NCBI GenBank assembly: GCA_031841125.1
Contig: CM063107.1
Coordinates: forward strand, 69,017,814-69,081,813
DNA length: 64,000 nt
Reading direction: 5' to 3'
DNA from: Acanthococcus lagerstroemiae
Taxonomy: Eukaryota > Arthropoda > Insecta > Hemiptera > Eriococcidae
Shown piece after piece: positions 12,398 to 23,024 of the stretch. The notes under the pieces are model-generated. The model was not told the origin of the DNA. It did no database searches and saw only the letters and a program-made list of their open reading frames with translations. How positions within the stretch are numbered: position 1 is the stretch's first letter; the number at the start of each line of letters is the position of its first letter. The position numbers were made by a program, and so were the translations under genes.

Positions 12398-13452
12398 TTT
12401 AGTCCAAGTAAGGTGAATTATAAGTAAATAAAATGTTGAATTAAACAATCTACTTTCAAACCGGAAGTTTACTGACAAAAAGGAAGTAGACTAGACTCAA
12501 AGACCTTCCATCTTATAGACCGTTGATACTGATACGAACACCCTGCTTCAACATGTTAAGCCGCTGGGTCCTCAGTCGCACGTTAACAGGGAAATAGAGT
12601 GGCTGTGTCAGACATTGACAACGTACTACTACATACTACAAAACATGTGACATCAGGACCAAGTGGTTTAAGATGTTGAAGCAAGCTGAAACCGCGACTC
12701 TATGCTATTTTCATCAGTATCAGCAGTCTATGGGGACGGGGCAAATTGTAGGTTCGCCAGCATCGACTGAAGAAAAACTGATAAAGAAACGGGGTCGAAA
12801 AGGGGGAGTTCAGCGCAGCAGTTTATGGTAATTTTAATGTTTTTTTTTCAAAATATCTCGAAAATGAATGGGGTTACCGAAGAATTGAAAAGAACATGCC
12901 TTGTAGCAAATAAAATTTTCTTTCAGATGAGCTCATTTTTATCGAAATGCGAGTGATTTTCTTTTTCGCATGAAAACAGCATTGCATCATTGTCGTTGTC
13001 GTTGTTTTCCCGGTCCGAATAGGATGGAAGGTCTATGACTAGACCGACTTTCTTCTAATCGATGCTGCAACGGGTTTTATTACTCATCACTTAGTGACAC
13101 GTGCTCACAAAATACCCATTACAGACATGCGAGCAAGTATTCACAATCAGCTAGTCTCACGAATGTTACTGCAACTAGGTTATCTGGAGCTAAAAACTAA
13201 ATACAATTTTATCCCATTCTCGCCTTACTAATTACTTCTTCTCGTCTACTAAGGTGCTTCTTCTTCACTCAAAAGCAACACTTTACGAGTTTGCTTGACA
13301 CTGCATTCGAATACTCTCAGACAGGCAGACCAGGTAAGTGGGAATCAAAGGGGAACTTGACCAAGATACCAAACCCGCGCAGAGAAAAGGGCAAATGGAA
13401 CAGTTTTCCTGAGCCTCGCGGAATCAACGGCTCAAAAAACGATTTACAATAA
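12398..13452. other. No gene recognised
   Basis: AT-rich, apparently unique DNA without a domain-bearing ORF. Inverted fragments around 12530-12560 and 12715-12735 share actgatac/gtatcag, which may mark a short degraded inverted repeat. Confidence 0.3.
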
Positions 13453-13721
13453 CAGTGTGCCTAAGATTTTTTTTTTTTTTTCCTAAAATGAAATTTCCTG
13501 ACTTTTTCTTAACTTTCCCTAACACATTTCACAGCGGTCCAAAAGGAATTTTCAAAAAATGATGGCTCTTCTTTCGGTTTTTATCGTAGGACAACACATG
13601 AAAGTACACGTTTGGAAGCAGATTTATATGCATTATATGCTTCTTCCACAAATATTTCCTACAAGCACAGACTTTTCCAGAATTTCAAAATTCTCTGCTT
13701 TTTCCAGAACTGGGCACCCTA
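13453..13721. mobile_element. Degraded CAGGGTG-type TIR element
   Basis: Begins cagtgtgcctaag and ends tgggcacccta, inverted over about 10 bp. The interior has ttcctgactttttc and ctttttccagaa, like the elements at 38370 and 56283. Flanking 8-mers tacaataa and tgtaattc match at only 4 of 8. A likely old member of the same family, but the ends are weak. Confidence 0.35.
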
Positions 13722-14078
13722 TGTAATTCAAGAAATAATTAATGTTCGCTGGCTAACTCACAAAAATACATTCGACCCCCTTTTTGCAGTTGTTTTCAGC
13801 GGGCCTCGTAAGAGCTCTGGGCGAATTTTCCTATAACTGACATCAATTCTCAGGGCTCGGGAGAGGACCAAGCTATTCACCCGAAACATAAAATTTCTTT
13901 TCACAACCCTACGTTACAATAAATAAAAAAACTTATGGAAAAACAAACAAGTTCGAGCTTTCCGAATTCATTCCAATCCATCCGGGCATGCAGAGTCCTT
14001 TTAATACCAACATCCGAAAATCACTTCTACTCGCGTCAAAAACTATAAGCAGATGTGGTCAAATTGACTTCATCATAC
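13722..14078. other. No gene recognised
   Basis: Short AT-rich stretch before the tandem duplication. Nothing further supportable. Confidence 0.35.
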
Positions 14079-14296
14079 GGCATTGACAAAACACCAAACT
14101 TCTGGTAGGAAAAAACCGAAAACCACATGTTTTCATCTTTCAAAATCCCTACCCTGATAATGCTATCACTAAACGGATACCCACTGAGGCATTGACAAAA
14201 CACCAAACTTCTGGTAGGAAAAAACCGAAAACCACATGTTTTCATCTTTCAAAATCCCTACCCTGATAATGCTATCACTAAACGGATACCCACTGA
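14079..14296. repeat. Exact tandem duplication of a 109-bp unit
   Basis: Two head-to-tail copies (14079-14187 and 14188-14296), each starting ggcattgacaaaacacc and ending ggatacccactga, with no difference that I can see. Perfect identity implies a very recent event, or an assembly artefact. The unit has no recognised function. Confidence 0.9.
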
Positions 14297-14534
14297 TAAT
14301 TCTTCGACGTACAACCCGAACACTATCTGATAAGTTTTCCCACTCGACAATAAGGACTAATAATACGACCAAAGGGCAGCACGGCGGCTAATGCAGATAC
14401 GAAACTAAAACAGAGAAACCGCATGTTTCCTGTTTTTTTGAACCAGCTACATTGAGGTGGTCTCGCCATCTCATAGGATTGTTTCCAGAATACTTAACTC
14501 AGTACAGATGTTCTAGTCTGTGTATCGCCATACG

Positions 14535-14712
14535 CTCCACTAATGGTAAGGTGGTGCTCTACGAGGAGGTATAACGGACAGCCATTTTGATTGCAAGAAA
14601 AGTAAACAACGCGTGTTGATAATGAGAAATTATCAAAATACGTTTGTTTACTTTTCTTGCAATCAAAATGGCTGTCTGTTATACCTCCCGTTAGAGTCGT
14701 CTTACTAATGGA
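14535..14712. mobile_element. Hairpin (foldback) element, ~180 bp
   Basis: The left half holds ggtataacggacagccattt then gattgcaagaaaagtaaaca; the right half holds the inverse, tgtttacttttcttgcaatc then aaaatggctgtctgttatac. The arms extend outwards with more divergence (ctaatggtaagg against gtcttactaatgg). Nearly the whole element is one palindrome with a loop of about 35 bases. Typical of a foldback MITE; no ORF. Confidence 0.85.
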
Positions 14713-15323
14713 AGTCTCCAAAATGTCAAAATTGAGTTATGATACTGAAACGTTTACAACTGACCGTTCTCTTTTCAGCAAGACTGATATACAAACAGTG
14801 TTTTTTACAAATCCCGTGGTGATCCAAGGCGGAGATCACGGGAGGTGGCAGACTGAGCAAGTGTCCTCATGAAAAACTAAAGGTACCCTCGTTCCAACTT
14901 TACTGCCCTTCTGAATAGAACATTAACTTGAAGTAATTGGACTGCCCGAACAAAGTGGTGACATCTGGTGGATTCTTTGATAGCTAACTGAAATAAGGTG
15001 TCTGAAGCTCGATTCACATAAGGAATTTGGAATACATCCCGATTTCTAATTATCGAGCGCAGAGTTGAAAATTAAATTCAAAATACATGTCGATTTCGCG
15101 TCTGAGACTAGAAATACAGTAGTGGCTCGAAAAATGCATACGATTCATTTATTTTTTCAATCCACGCCCAAGTAACAGAAACAAGGTCATGGCGACGAAA
15201 AGGGTCACCTTCATGTTGGTCGGAAAAATAGGCACTCGGGTAAACTGTAGTCAATCGGCCAAGTCAGAAATGTGGGGACTTGTTTTTCTAGTGTAATATT
15301 TTGTACATAGACCTCTTGCACAA
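14713..15323. other. No gene recognised
   Basis: Apparently unique DNA. The ORF at 14657-14872 begins inside the hairpin element and has no domain. Confidence 0.3.
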
Positions 15324-15637
15324 CTGTCACAAAGTGAGCTACCGTCAGCAAAAATACCCGTCTTTGGGCTAACGAACGTATTGACTTCCATGAAAAAACA
15401 CACTGAGCAAAGGTCATTATGTTACCACCTGAGAATAAGAAATTTGATAGAAACCAGAAGTTTATTAGCAAATGCTAAGAACTTTCTGGGTTAAGAATAT
15501 ATTTGGTTTCTAACGAATTTCTTATTCTTAGGTAGTAACATAATGATCTTTGCTCCGTATTTTCCTAATGAGAGGCAATACGTTCATCAGCCCAAAAACG
15601 GGTATTTTTGCTGACAGTAACTCACTCTATGACGTCA
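15324..15637. mobile_element. Foldback element, copy 1 of a family
   Basis: The left arm includes gtcagcaaaaatacccgt and attatgttaccacctgagaa; the right arm has their inverses (cgggtatttttgctgacag and ttcttaggtagtaacataat). A second copy lies at 31100-31412. The non-palindromic loop (caaatgctaagaactttctg) is inverted in that copy, so the two inserted in opposite orientations. No coding potential. Confidence 0.85.
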
Positions 15638-17283
15638 CATAAAGGAAATCTATTTCCGAAGTCAGAATCATTTTGGACCATTAGTTAACGAAACACAGAA
15701 ACCCAGTCGGCAAAATGTAAAAACAGCTGGAGGTTTTTCTTGCATGGGTGGAAAATTTTAGTATTATTTACACTTTTGATATAACTATGTAAGCTTTGTT
15801 TTTCGCTTTCACGAAATAATGTTTGCGCATTGGCATTTCATTTTTGACTCACCCCCCCCCACCGGAAAGTTCGCTTCTTTCCCCTTCCGCCAAAAACGTT
15901 GTAAACTACAGCCCCAAACAGGGAGAGAAGAGAAACACGACACAGTCGAATGTTAAGCAGAGCAGAGAAAGGAAAATCTGCAACATTTTCCAACAGAATG
16001 GTGTACACGTTACTTCACCGTAATTTCAAGATTTTCTCCTAAAAATTCGCTAACCATTAATTTAGTGACCGGTAGACACGTGATTCTGAATGTAAAATTT
16101 CAACGATAAAACAACTGATTATTCACAATCGGCTTCCTTCCGATGACACTAAGAAGCGACAGAGACGACTAGATCCCCCCCCTCCCCAACAGGACGTCAG
16201 GATGGGACGTAATCCCCCGCGAAATTCTCATCAGGTATCCCGGAAAAGAATGAGAAGATACGTCAGCTCTGCACGGCTGAGCACGAGAATACGTGTTTTC
16301 ATCAATACACACCGCACGGCGATTTATGGGCGCGTATACAATCTGAGTACACATGTAGCAACGTGCATCTTTCACGCTCACAAACACAACACATATACGC
16401 GAAAAACACGCGCGCACGTTCGCACACGAACGCGCGCCATAGAGAACAAACAGATAGGAAGGGAAAACCGCACACCCATGTAATCGACAAGGTCACGATC
16501 AAGGCAGACGCACAAATCGCATCAACCACATCGCGTGCAGCAACAGTGTATTTTCTTAGAATACACAACGTAATGAATGCTGTTCATGTTCATGTTCTTA
16601 TCACCAACACAAACACAGACACCTTCCGACGAGTGTACTTGATGTACAACAACGACCGCGACGACTGTTCTCCGCTAATAATATTCAAACGATTTTTTTT
16701 TTCAATCCGCAGGCATTTCCCTGTGTACAGGGCCAGTAGACGAAGATCAAATTTTTGATTATCACCTACGCGAATAAATATGAAGGTAGTTTACTTCCAC
16801 GTATTTGGTCAATACTGTTGTGCGATAATCACCGGCGCACCGTTAGATACACCACACCGTTTAGGGTATGTACAACCATATGGCAGTTCCTGTTCGATAG
16901 AGTCAGAAAAAATTTCGAACCAAGGTTATCAGTGAGTAGAGCTACGTCCGCTTTCACACGAGATGAAACGTCCCTTTTTGCTCGACAGCCCAGAATGGGT
17001 TCTGATGCACTTTTACATCGCCATTGAGATACCCGATAATGGATTTGGTCGATTCAAACTTCGTGTGCCAGACGTGGACGGGTGAACATGCATATAAAAA
17101 TAGCACAAAGCACAGGATTATCGGTTATGTCAGCTTTGTCTGTCTGCGGACTCCTGAACTCATCACACGTGTATATAACATAGAAGTGCAGATACGAAAA
17201 TATCGAAGGTTTTCGAACTCGCATATTGCACACTCGCTACAAGTCATAATCATTCACCCATCCAGAGATTGGTAAGACTGTCT
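15638..17283. other. Mixed unique DNA; CpG-richer from 16.2 kb
   Basis: 15640-16160 is AT-rich with C runs (15852, 16176). From about 16200 to 17280 CpG density rises and several overlapping ORFs open on both strands (for example 16363-16758 and 16755-17027 plus), without recognisable domains. Could be regulatory or an untranslated exon. The sequence does not decide. Confidence 0.3.
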
Positions 17284-17460
17284 CCAGGCGTACCGATAGG
17301 GGTGAGGGGGCAACTCCTCGCCCCCCGTAGAAATTTTGAACTCAGTAATTCGGAAATTTACCATTTCAGTCAGGCGAGTTGTGAGCACTTGAAAACCGAG
17401 AACTCTCCTGGTGCAATCAAAGGGACACAAACATCAACTGTAAAAACGGAAAGTTAGAGC
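17284..17460. mobile_element. Left part of a CAGGGACGTA-type element
   Basis: Starts caggcgtaccgataggg and continues with ggaaatttaccatttcag then tcaggcgagttgtgagcac. The same order occurs in the complete element at 36181-36494 (tatcgataggtggg, aaaatttaccatttcggtca). No matching right end was found, so this is truncated or degraded, and its end here is approximate. Confidence 0.5.
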
Positions 17461-17930
17461 ATTTATCAGTGTGATTTAGTACCCCTTGAAAATAAAAAAC
17501 TTACACACTGGTAAAACCAAGTGTGTCGATTAAGAATGTGGCAGGAACATTTGCGGGGTGGATAGTACGAACGGGCATTTCCTCCAATAATTGTGTGATT
17601 ATTCCAGTGTAAATGGTAGATTGGGGGAGTAAGAAATTAGAGAATTCGAAAATAAAATTCATCTATTCACCACGAATCTGGCCTCCATTGCCTTCACTTA
17701 TAAGTTGAGCCAACAACCAAGATGCAGGATCTAAAAGCCTCGGGATGTCGCCAGTTCTCTCCCCTATACAGAAAAAAATTCCGATGCACGAGTACATATG
17801 TATACCACAACAACGTGTTCACCCCCCCCCAATCACGCGCATACATATATAAATTAGGTGTTCCTCCCAAAAGTATGATAACGCATAGCAGATCTTGGGG
17901 CAAAACCAAATGAATCGTAACAGAGCTATG
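17461..17930. other. No gene recognised
   Basis: AT-rich DNA with a 9-C run at 17822. The ORFs at 17694-17913 overlap on both strands and lack motifs. Confidence 0.3.
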
Positions 17931-17934
17931 AGTT

Positions 17935-19020
17935 TCAAAAGCATCGGGAGAAGTTTTCCATGAATGTCAACAAGTCTTAATGAGTTTTACCGGGGCTAGG
18001 TCATCTTAATCTTAACGACTACAAAGTGAACCTGAATAAAGTTCAAAAGAGTTCAATCAGTTTTATAAGACTCTGAAAGAATTCCAGAATAGTCCAAGTC
18101 GAAAGGTCTCCTCATCTAGTTCAGTGCTAATGCTTGACTATTGGAAAGGTGTTAGTTCACGAGATATTATTCCGTTCGTTCAGGCGTTTCAAAAACGGTG
18201 AAAACAGAAAAGGAGATTTTTGTTCTTGCGGATCTAATTTGGCCAACCTGAGAATGTCAAATTTATTAAAGAAAAATGGGGTTGGGGAAGCTCCCCTCGT
18301 CTCCACCGTATATCGTTACGTGATTGGTTCATGCTCGCATCCTATTCTACGAACATTGTAGGTTCGATCTCAAAGCAGTTTGAAGGCAGTTCGGACGAGT
18401 CTAGTCCTCTTTTTCTAATTTGCTCTCAACCCGGGCCCTGGAATCCGCCCTTTCGAGCATTACTTCAGATACGTCGGGGAGGCTGTTAGGGCTGTCTCAC
18501 GCCTCTTCCCTTCTACGTGGGCTCAAACCCGGAACATACGGATTCCGAAACCAACGCGCTGTCCACTCGGCCAACCAGACCCTCGAGAGTCTTGTCCTAT
18601 GAGCAGCTGAATGGAATGAATTTCGACACAAGTCTTAGAAGAGTCTGAATAAGTCTCAAGTTCTAACGAAGTCTGAGTCTTCACGAGTTCTATGGAGTCT
18701 TAACGAGTTTTACGAGTGTCTAAATGAGTCGCAATGAGTCTTGAAGACGTCTGAGTGCGTCTCGACAAGTCCAAGAAAGTCTTCATGAATCCCAACAAAT
18801 CCTGAAGGAGTTTGAAAAGTCTTAACAAGTCAGAAGAAAGTCTAGCTGAGTTTTCAAAATAGGGAGAGTAAGCTAACACGTTCTAAGGAAGTCTCAATGA
18901 GTCTTCACGGGCAGTCTAAATAAATCTCAACAAATGTTCAGGAAATCCTGGCTGAAGTTCACGACGTTGAATAACGTCTTAACAAGTCCAACGGACCCAA
19001 GCTAAGTTAAATATAATATG
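17935..19020. repeat. Degenerate AGTCT-rich repeat tract
   Basis: Dozens of imperfect units of about 12-16 bp around agtctTAAcgagtct recur (for example gagtcttaacgag and aagtcttaacaagtc). The same style appears at 19320-19515, 36855-37365 and 46760-47270. A SINE (18409-18586) interrupts the tract. The minus strand is open for stretches and would give repetitive Arg/Leu/Asp/Ser peptides, but stops are frequent. Confidence 0.75.
18409..18586 (-). mobile_element. tRNA-derived SINE with target duplication
   Basis: On the minus strand the 5' end reads gggtctggttggccgagtgg, a class II tRNA-like start with A box tggccgagtgg (18563-18573), followed by B box ggtttgagccc (18520-18530). A tRNA-unrelated body follows and ends in aattagaaaaag next to 18409. 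Flanks are gagtctagtcct (18397-18408) and gagtcttgtcct (18587-18598), 11 of 12 matching, as a target-site duplication would be. Because the host tract is itself AGTCT-rich, part of that match could be coincidence. Length is 178 bp. Transcription would be by RNA polymerase III, and mobilisation would need a LINE partner. Confidence 0.75.
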
Positions 19021-19030
19021 TACTCCCTAA

Positions 19031-19324
19031 CAGAGACGATTTGAGCAACTTTTATTAAGGGGGGAAGGGGGTTTATAAAACTGCCAAATATCCGAATAGA
19101 AATTTTAAAAATGCTTTTTTCCAAATTTTTTTCAGGTTTAACCGAATACAATTTTGTCAAAATTAACGAAATTTCTCATTCAATAGTTAAAAAAAGAGAA
19201 TTGTGAAGTCAGTGTGTAAGAGAAATATCAACTTCCGAAATTTTGCCCAATTGGGCAAAATTTTACCAAAATTGCCGAATGCAAAATGACAGAGGAACTG
19301 ACACTTCCCCTTGCACCGGCTCTG
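19031..19324. mobile_element. Possible degraded TIR element
   Basis: Starts cagagacgatttgagcaac and ends ccttgcaccggctctg. The outer five bases are inverted and both sides carry G/C runs (ggggggaaggggg, ttcccctt). It sits inside the AGTCT tract, which resumes at 19325, and that supports an insertion. No target duplication was found. Confidence 0.35.
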
Positions 19325-19515
19325 TTTCCTCGTCCTAAAGAAGTCTCAATAAGTTTCAACATTTTAATGTATCGTAAACGAGCCAACAAATCTTACATAA
19401 GTCTTAGCCTGAAGAAATCTGAATGAGCCTTAACGTTCCGCGGGAGTCTAACACAAGTTTCAAGTCTTGAGAAAATCTAAACGAGTCTTAACAAGGCTAA
19501 ACAAAATTTAAACGA
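19320..19515. repeat. AGTCT-rich repeat tract, continuation
   Basis: Continues the 17935-19020 tract after the inserted 19031-19324 segment, with units such as aagtctcaataagtt and gagtcttaacaagg. Confidence 0.6.
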
Positions 19516-19753
19516 ATTGGGAATTCCCGACATTTGGGTACAATTTCACTAATGCGGGAATCACCCCTCATCTCGAGTCGGCCTTGTACGGGTGCTCCGC
19601 AGTACACACTTCTACGAGCTTTCCCGATGATGGCATTGAGAGGGACTTACGTCATGTGATTAATAGTTCAAGATTTGATGCGGCTTCATCTCTTTCCTTA
19701 AGGTTAGGTTTAAGCTGACGTTTTCCGGCTCTCCTAAGAACTTGCTGTTTTCG
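19516..19753. other. No gene recognised
   Basis: Short unique stretch between the AGTCT tract and the MITE. Confidence 0.3.
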
Positions 19754-19761
19754 GACTCGGT

Positions 19762-20019
19762 CAGTGGCGTAGCCAGGATTTTCCCAATTGGGGGGGGGCG
19801 AGGTAAATTCTCAAGGGAGAAAAAGTCAAAAATCGAGATATTTTTTAAAACTTGCCGATATTAGAGGACTATTTTATGAGAAAGGAAGGTAAAATTACTG
19901 CTCGAGCAAAAGTTTTTCGAAAAAACGTATTTTAAAGGCGAAAAATTGCTCATTTTTGCATATTTTACATTCAATTTCAGAAGCCTTGGGCGCATTCGCC
20001 CCTTCTGGCTACGCCACTG
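19762..20019. mobile_element. hAT MITE with perfect 8-bp target duplication
   Basis: Inverted ends cagtggcgtagccagga and tctggctacgccactg bound 258 bp, flanked by gactcggt on both sides (19754-19761 and 20020-20027), a perfect 8-bp duplication. The left ~90 bp matches the inverted right end of the larger element 53261-55746, and the right ~95 bp matches that element's inverted left end (ttgaatgtaaaatatgcaaa type sequence). It is therefore best explained as an internal-deletion derivative of that family. No coding. Confidence 0.9.
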
Positions 20020-20027
20020 GACTCGGT

Positions 20028-22185
20028 AGTTTTTTTTAGTAAGCCCTTCAATACTAAGTCGAGAAAGTTAGACTAATGATGTTCTTCTTGTACTATTAGT
20101 CATAGGACATTTGGTAATATATCAGTCGTAACTCACTAAGAGGTCGCGAAAGTCAAGAAATTTGGAATTTCAAAAAAATTTAGAAGACAAGCTCATTTTT
20201 GCTTAACTAACGAGATGTTTCGTGGACCTCTCTCCTTCGCCCCTTAAAACGTATTCTTCGTTCGTCCATGCATTTATAGTACGGTTGTTCATTCTACGAG
20301 TTTCTCTTTTTTTCTTTTTTTTTTGTCGAGGGAGGTGTCCAGACACTCAAAACACTACACCCAGTTCCCATGCACTGAATGTTTTCACAGTTAAAATTTC
20401 CACACACTAGCTGCGATCGCGAACAGTTTCGCCAATAAACCTCTGATGGATTGGAAGAGCTCGAATGCTCTTTTCCGATTCCAACTTCTCGACCATGAAG
20501 ACAATCGGTTCCCTTTTCGATTCAAAGGCCACATGAACTCGATCTTCCGGCTAGAAGCGTATCGACCGACGAGACAGTCAACATATGGTACGGTCATAAA
20601 CCATATAAGCTAGAATCGAAGAAAAAGAAACACAGCCGTCTCATGACGCAAGCGGTTACAAGGTATAGAGAAGCAGACGCTATTACAGGAGGAACCGGGG
20701 CGACGGTGGTAATGAAAACCCGACGATGGCGTCGGAGGGAAAGAGGAGAGGCAAGGTTAATCACGCTATTATGTATTTAAGGCGAACCGCCCGCCAGCCT
20801 AAAAACGTCTCCGGACTCGGAGCCTAGTTCTTCGCCATCTCGTCGGATCAGCAATATCCGAGCCGGGATTCCGAGACACGCAAAAATCAAACCGCAACAT
20901 CGCGGGTACGCCAAATAACGAGACGCAGTTTTTCGTCAAAATTACAGAACGCAATTTCTTCTTTCAGCCAATGATAAATGAATCTTCTCGACTATACCCT
21001 TCCAAGTCCTCAGCCGGTGGATGGTCTGATGAAGCCCTGAAACGTCCTACATACAACACCTGCCAGCTACCGCGGCTCGAACCAGACAGCAGACAGGTCG
21101 TATCTCTGTTTTCCTCTCTTCGATGCTCTCAACAACCGAGGAAAAAAAAGACACGCCTATCTACACCGACTGTTTGGTATGAAACCAATTTAATCAAAAA
21201 GTGGTGGTTCTGGCGGTTCGAGAAGCAGAAACACGACGACGAAAATCGAAGCGACCAGGAAACTAGACTCCAAAATGACAAAAATTACAGTTCAAAGTGC
21301 ACAGGAACGTAATCAAGAAAAACCGATAGTTGTTCATCTGTTGGTTGAAATTCAAATGTAACCAACTACTAAAATAAAATGCCGCCTTCTTTCATAGCTC
21401 CATTTTCTGAAATCCTCGGGAAATGCGTTGCGGAACCGAAAATAGTTTGACCTCAATTCGGCATACATGTAGTATCACCTTACTTCTTTGTTCGCTCCGC
21501 GACCAGGGCTGACCTAATTATTGGGTGGCTCGAAATGGTCGCTGTAATATCTTCAAGGAAGTGACTGTCGAGGTCGGATACATGAAAAAATACCGTCGTC
21601 AAGATTGGAGGAGGGAGAAGTTCAGGTCACGAAGACATTCCGAAAAGTTGAAAATGCCTTTGAGAGTCCAAAGCTTAATATCATCGTCCTCATCCAAGAA
21701 ATCACACCTGAGTAATTCATTTCTACGTTTTCTTCATTGAAGAGACAAAATACTGCAAAATCAACATTCTGTTAGTATTCAGTTCGGCAGAAAAGCAAGA
21801 AACACTGGAGTTCCACGCCGCGCCCCAACTAACACGTCATTTTGTTCACGCCTTGAATCATAGATCACCTCACAGACTCGAGAAGACATCACGACAGAAC
21901 TCATCAGACCATTTACTCGAGCTTTTCTGTTGAAACCAACTTGCCTTTTGAATATCACAAGACCACGTTCAACTTTACATACAAAATACATTTTCAGAGG
22001 TACGAATAGAGAGGAGGACTCCATTTCCAGCAACGTTTACTCCAGCAAAGGAACAGAGGAGGTAGATGACTCAATTTCTATAATTCATCTTAGCAGATTA
22101 AACGCGCAAGATATCAGAAATACGGGCAGACTTACATCAAAGAAAATGAGAGCATACTTATCTTCCTTATCACTTTATAGGCATA
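20028..22185. other. No gene recognised
   Basis: Moderately CpG-containing unique DNA. ORFs at 20971-21312 and 21930-22253 (plus) have no domain. A hammerhead-like core string at 21030 was considered and rejected. Confidence 0.3.
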
Positions 22186-22193
22186 ATTTAGGG

Positions 22194-23016
22194 CAGCGGT
22201 TCTCAACCTTTTTTAAGCTACCGCCTCTTCCAGATGAGCTGAACATTTTCTAACGCCCACTATTATGGGAAGAATGAAGATCAGAAGAAGTTTCTTAAAA
22301 ACTAAAATCAATGAAAGAAAAATACATTTGGAAGAACAATGTAAACAGTAAACAGAATTTTACTGTACTAAATCAAAAGAACAAGATCTGCTCGAAGAGG
22401 TAGGAGGAGAAGGAGGCAATCAAAAACTTTTTCACGATGCTCCACACTCCAAGGTAAAGGGGAGCGATGTTGGCTAGAAGCCAAAATTCCGTGAGCCTAT
22501 TACCATAAGCTAGCTTCCAGCGTCTCATTCGTTGTAAGTTCAGTCAATTCTTCCTGAACCTCAACCGCTGCTGTCTCAATATTGACAAAAGGATTCATGA
22601 TCCTTTGTGGAATTTCCAGAGATAAAATATCCTCAAAACGTTCAGAAAAACCCTTGTGTAGAGACTCCCCGTGTTGACAGTAAACTTGTTTGTCACCAAA
22701 CGGTATTTCACTGACCTCAGGCTTATAAAGATCCGCCTATTGGAAACTGGCTGAACTCGTTGCGGCTAAAATTCTGCTTCCACAAAGTGAGTATTTTTTT
22801 TGTTGAAGGCAGTAACAACAGATTCTGCTGTCATAAAACTGACTTCATCGCCTTGAAGTTGCAAATTGATTCCACTGAATTTTGAGATCAAGAGAGTAGA
22901 GTTCTTCGAAAAGTCACGCTTATATACAAAAACATGCTCACTGCCCCCGATCACCCGAACCCAAAAAAAGCCTGCGGTCCTCGATACTTGTACAACGCCC
23001 CCGTTGAGAACACCTG
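22194..23016 (-). mobile_element. Decayed hAT element, copy 1
   Basis: Ends are cagcggttctcaacc (22194) and gttgagaacacctg (ending 23016), a terminus typical of hAT elements of the Charlie/Buster/SPIN type. Flanking 8-mers are atttaggg and atttatag (6 of 8). The element reads on the minus strand and carries several frames of one transposase (see 22385-22954). It shares its 3' ~270 bp and 5' ~90 bp with the copy at 50712-51647. The middle differs because each copy has lost a different part. Confidence 0.85.
22385..22954 (-). pseudogene. hAT transposase remnant (SCAND3/ZBED5-like)
   Basis: Three minus-strand segments fit, in order, the C-terminal half of SCAND3/ZBED5-type hAT transposases. About 22766-22954 contains INLQLQGDE, like the conserved LNLQLQG motif. 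About 22505-22735 contains EIPFGDKQVYCQH, KGFSERFEDILSLEIP and VQEELTEL. About 22385-22490 contains EFWLLANIAPLY and WSIVKKFLIA, the hAT dimerisation region. Each junction changes frame or contains stops, and the N-terminal DNA-binding and catalytic parts are missing. The protein would have cut and pasted the element; this copy cannot. Identification rests on remembered family motifs, not a search. Confidence 0.75.
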
Positions 23017-23024
23017 ATTTATAG

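Noticed and set aside
21015..21060. Perfect hammerhead core strings ctgatga and gaaac, followed by gtc
   Set aside because: The spacing leaves only six bases for stem II and two for the stem III loop, and stem I pairs poorly. It is a chance or decayed core at best.
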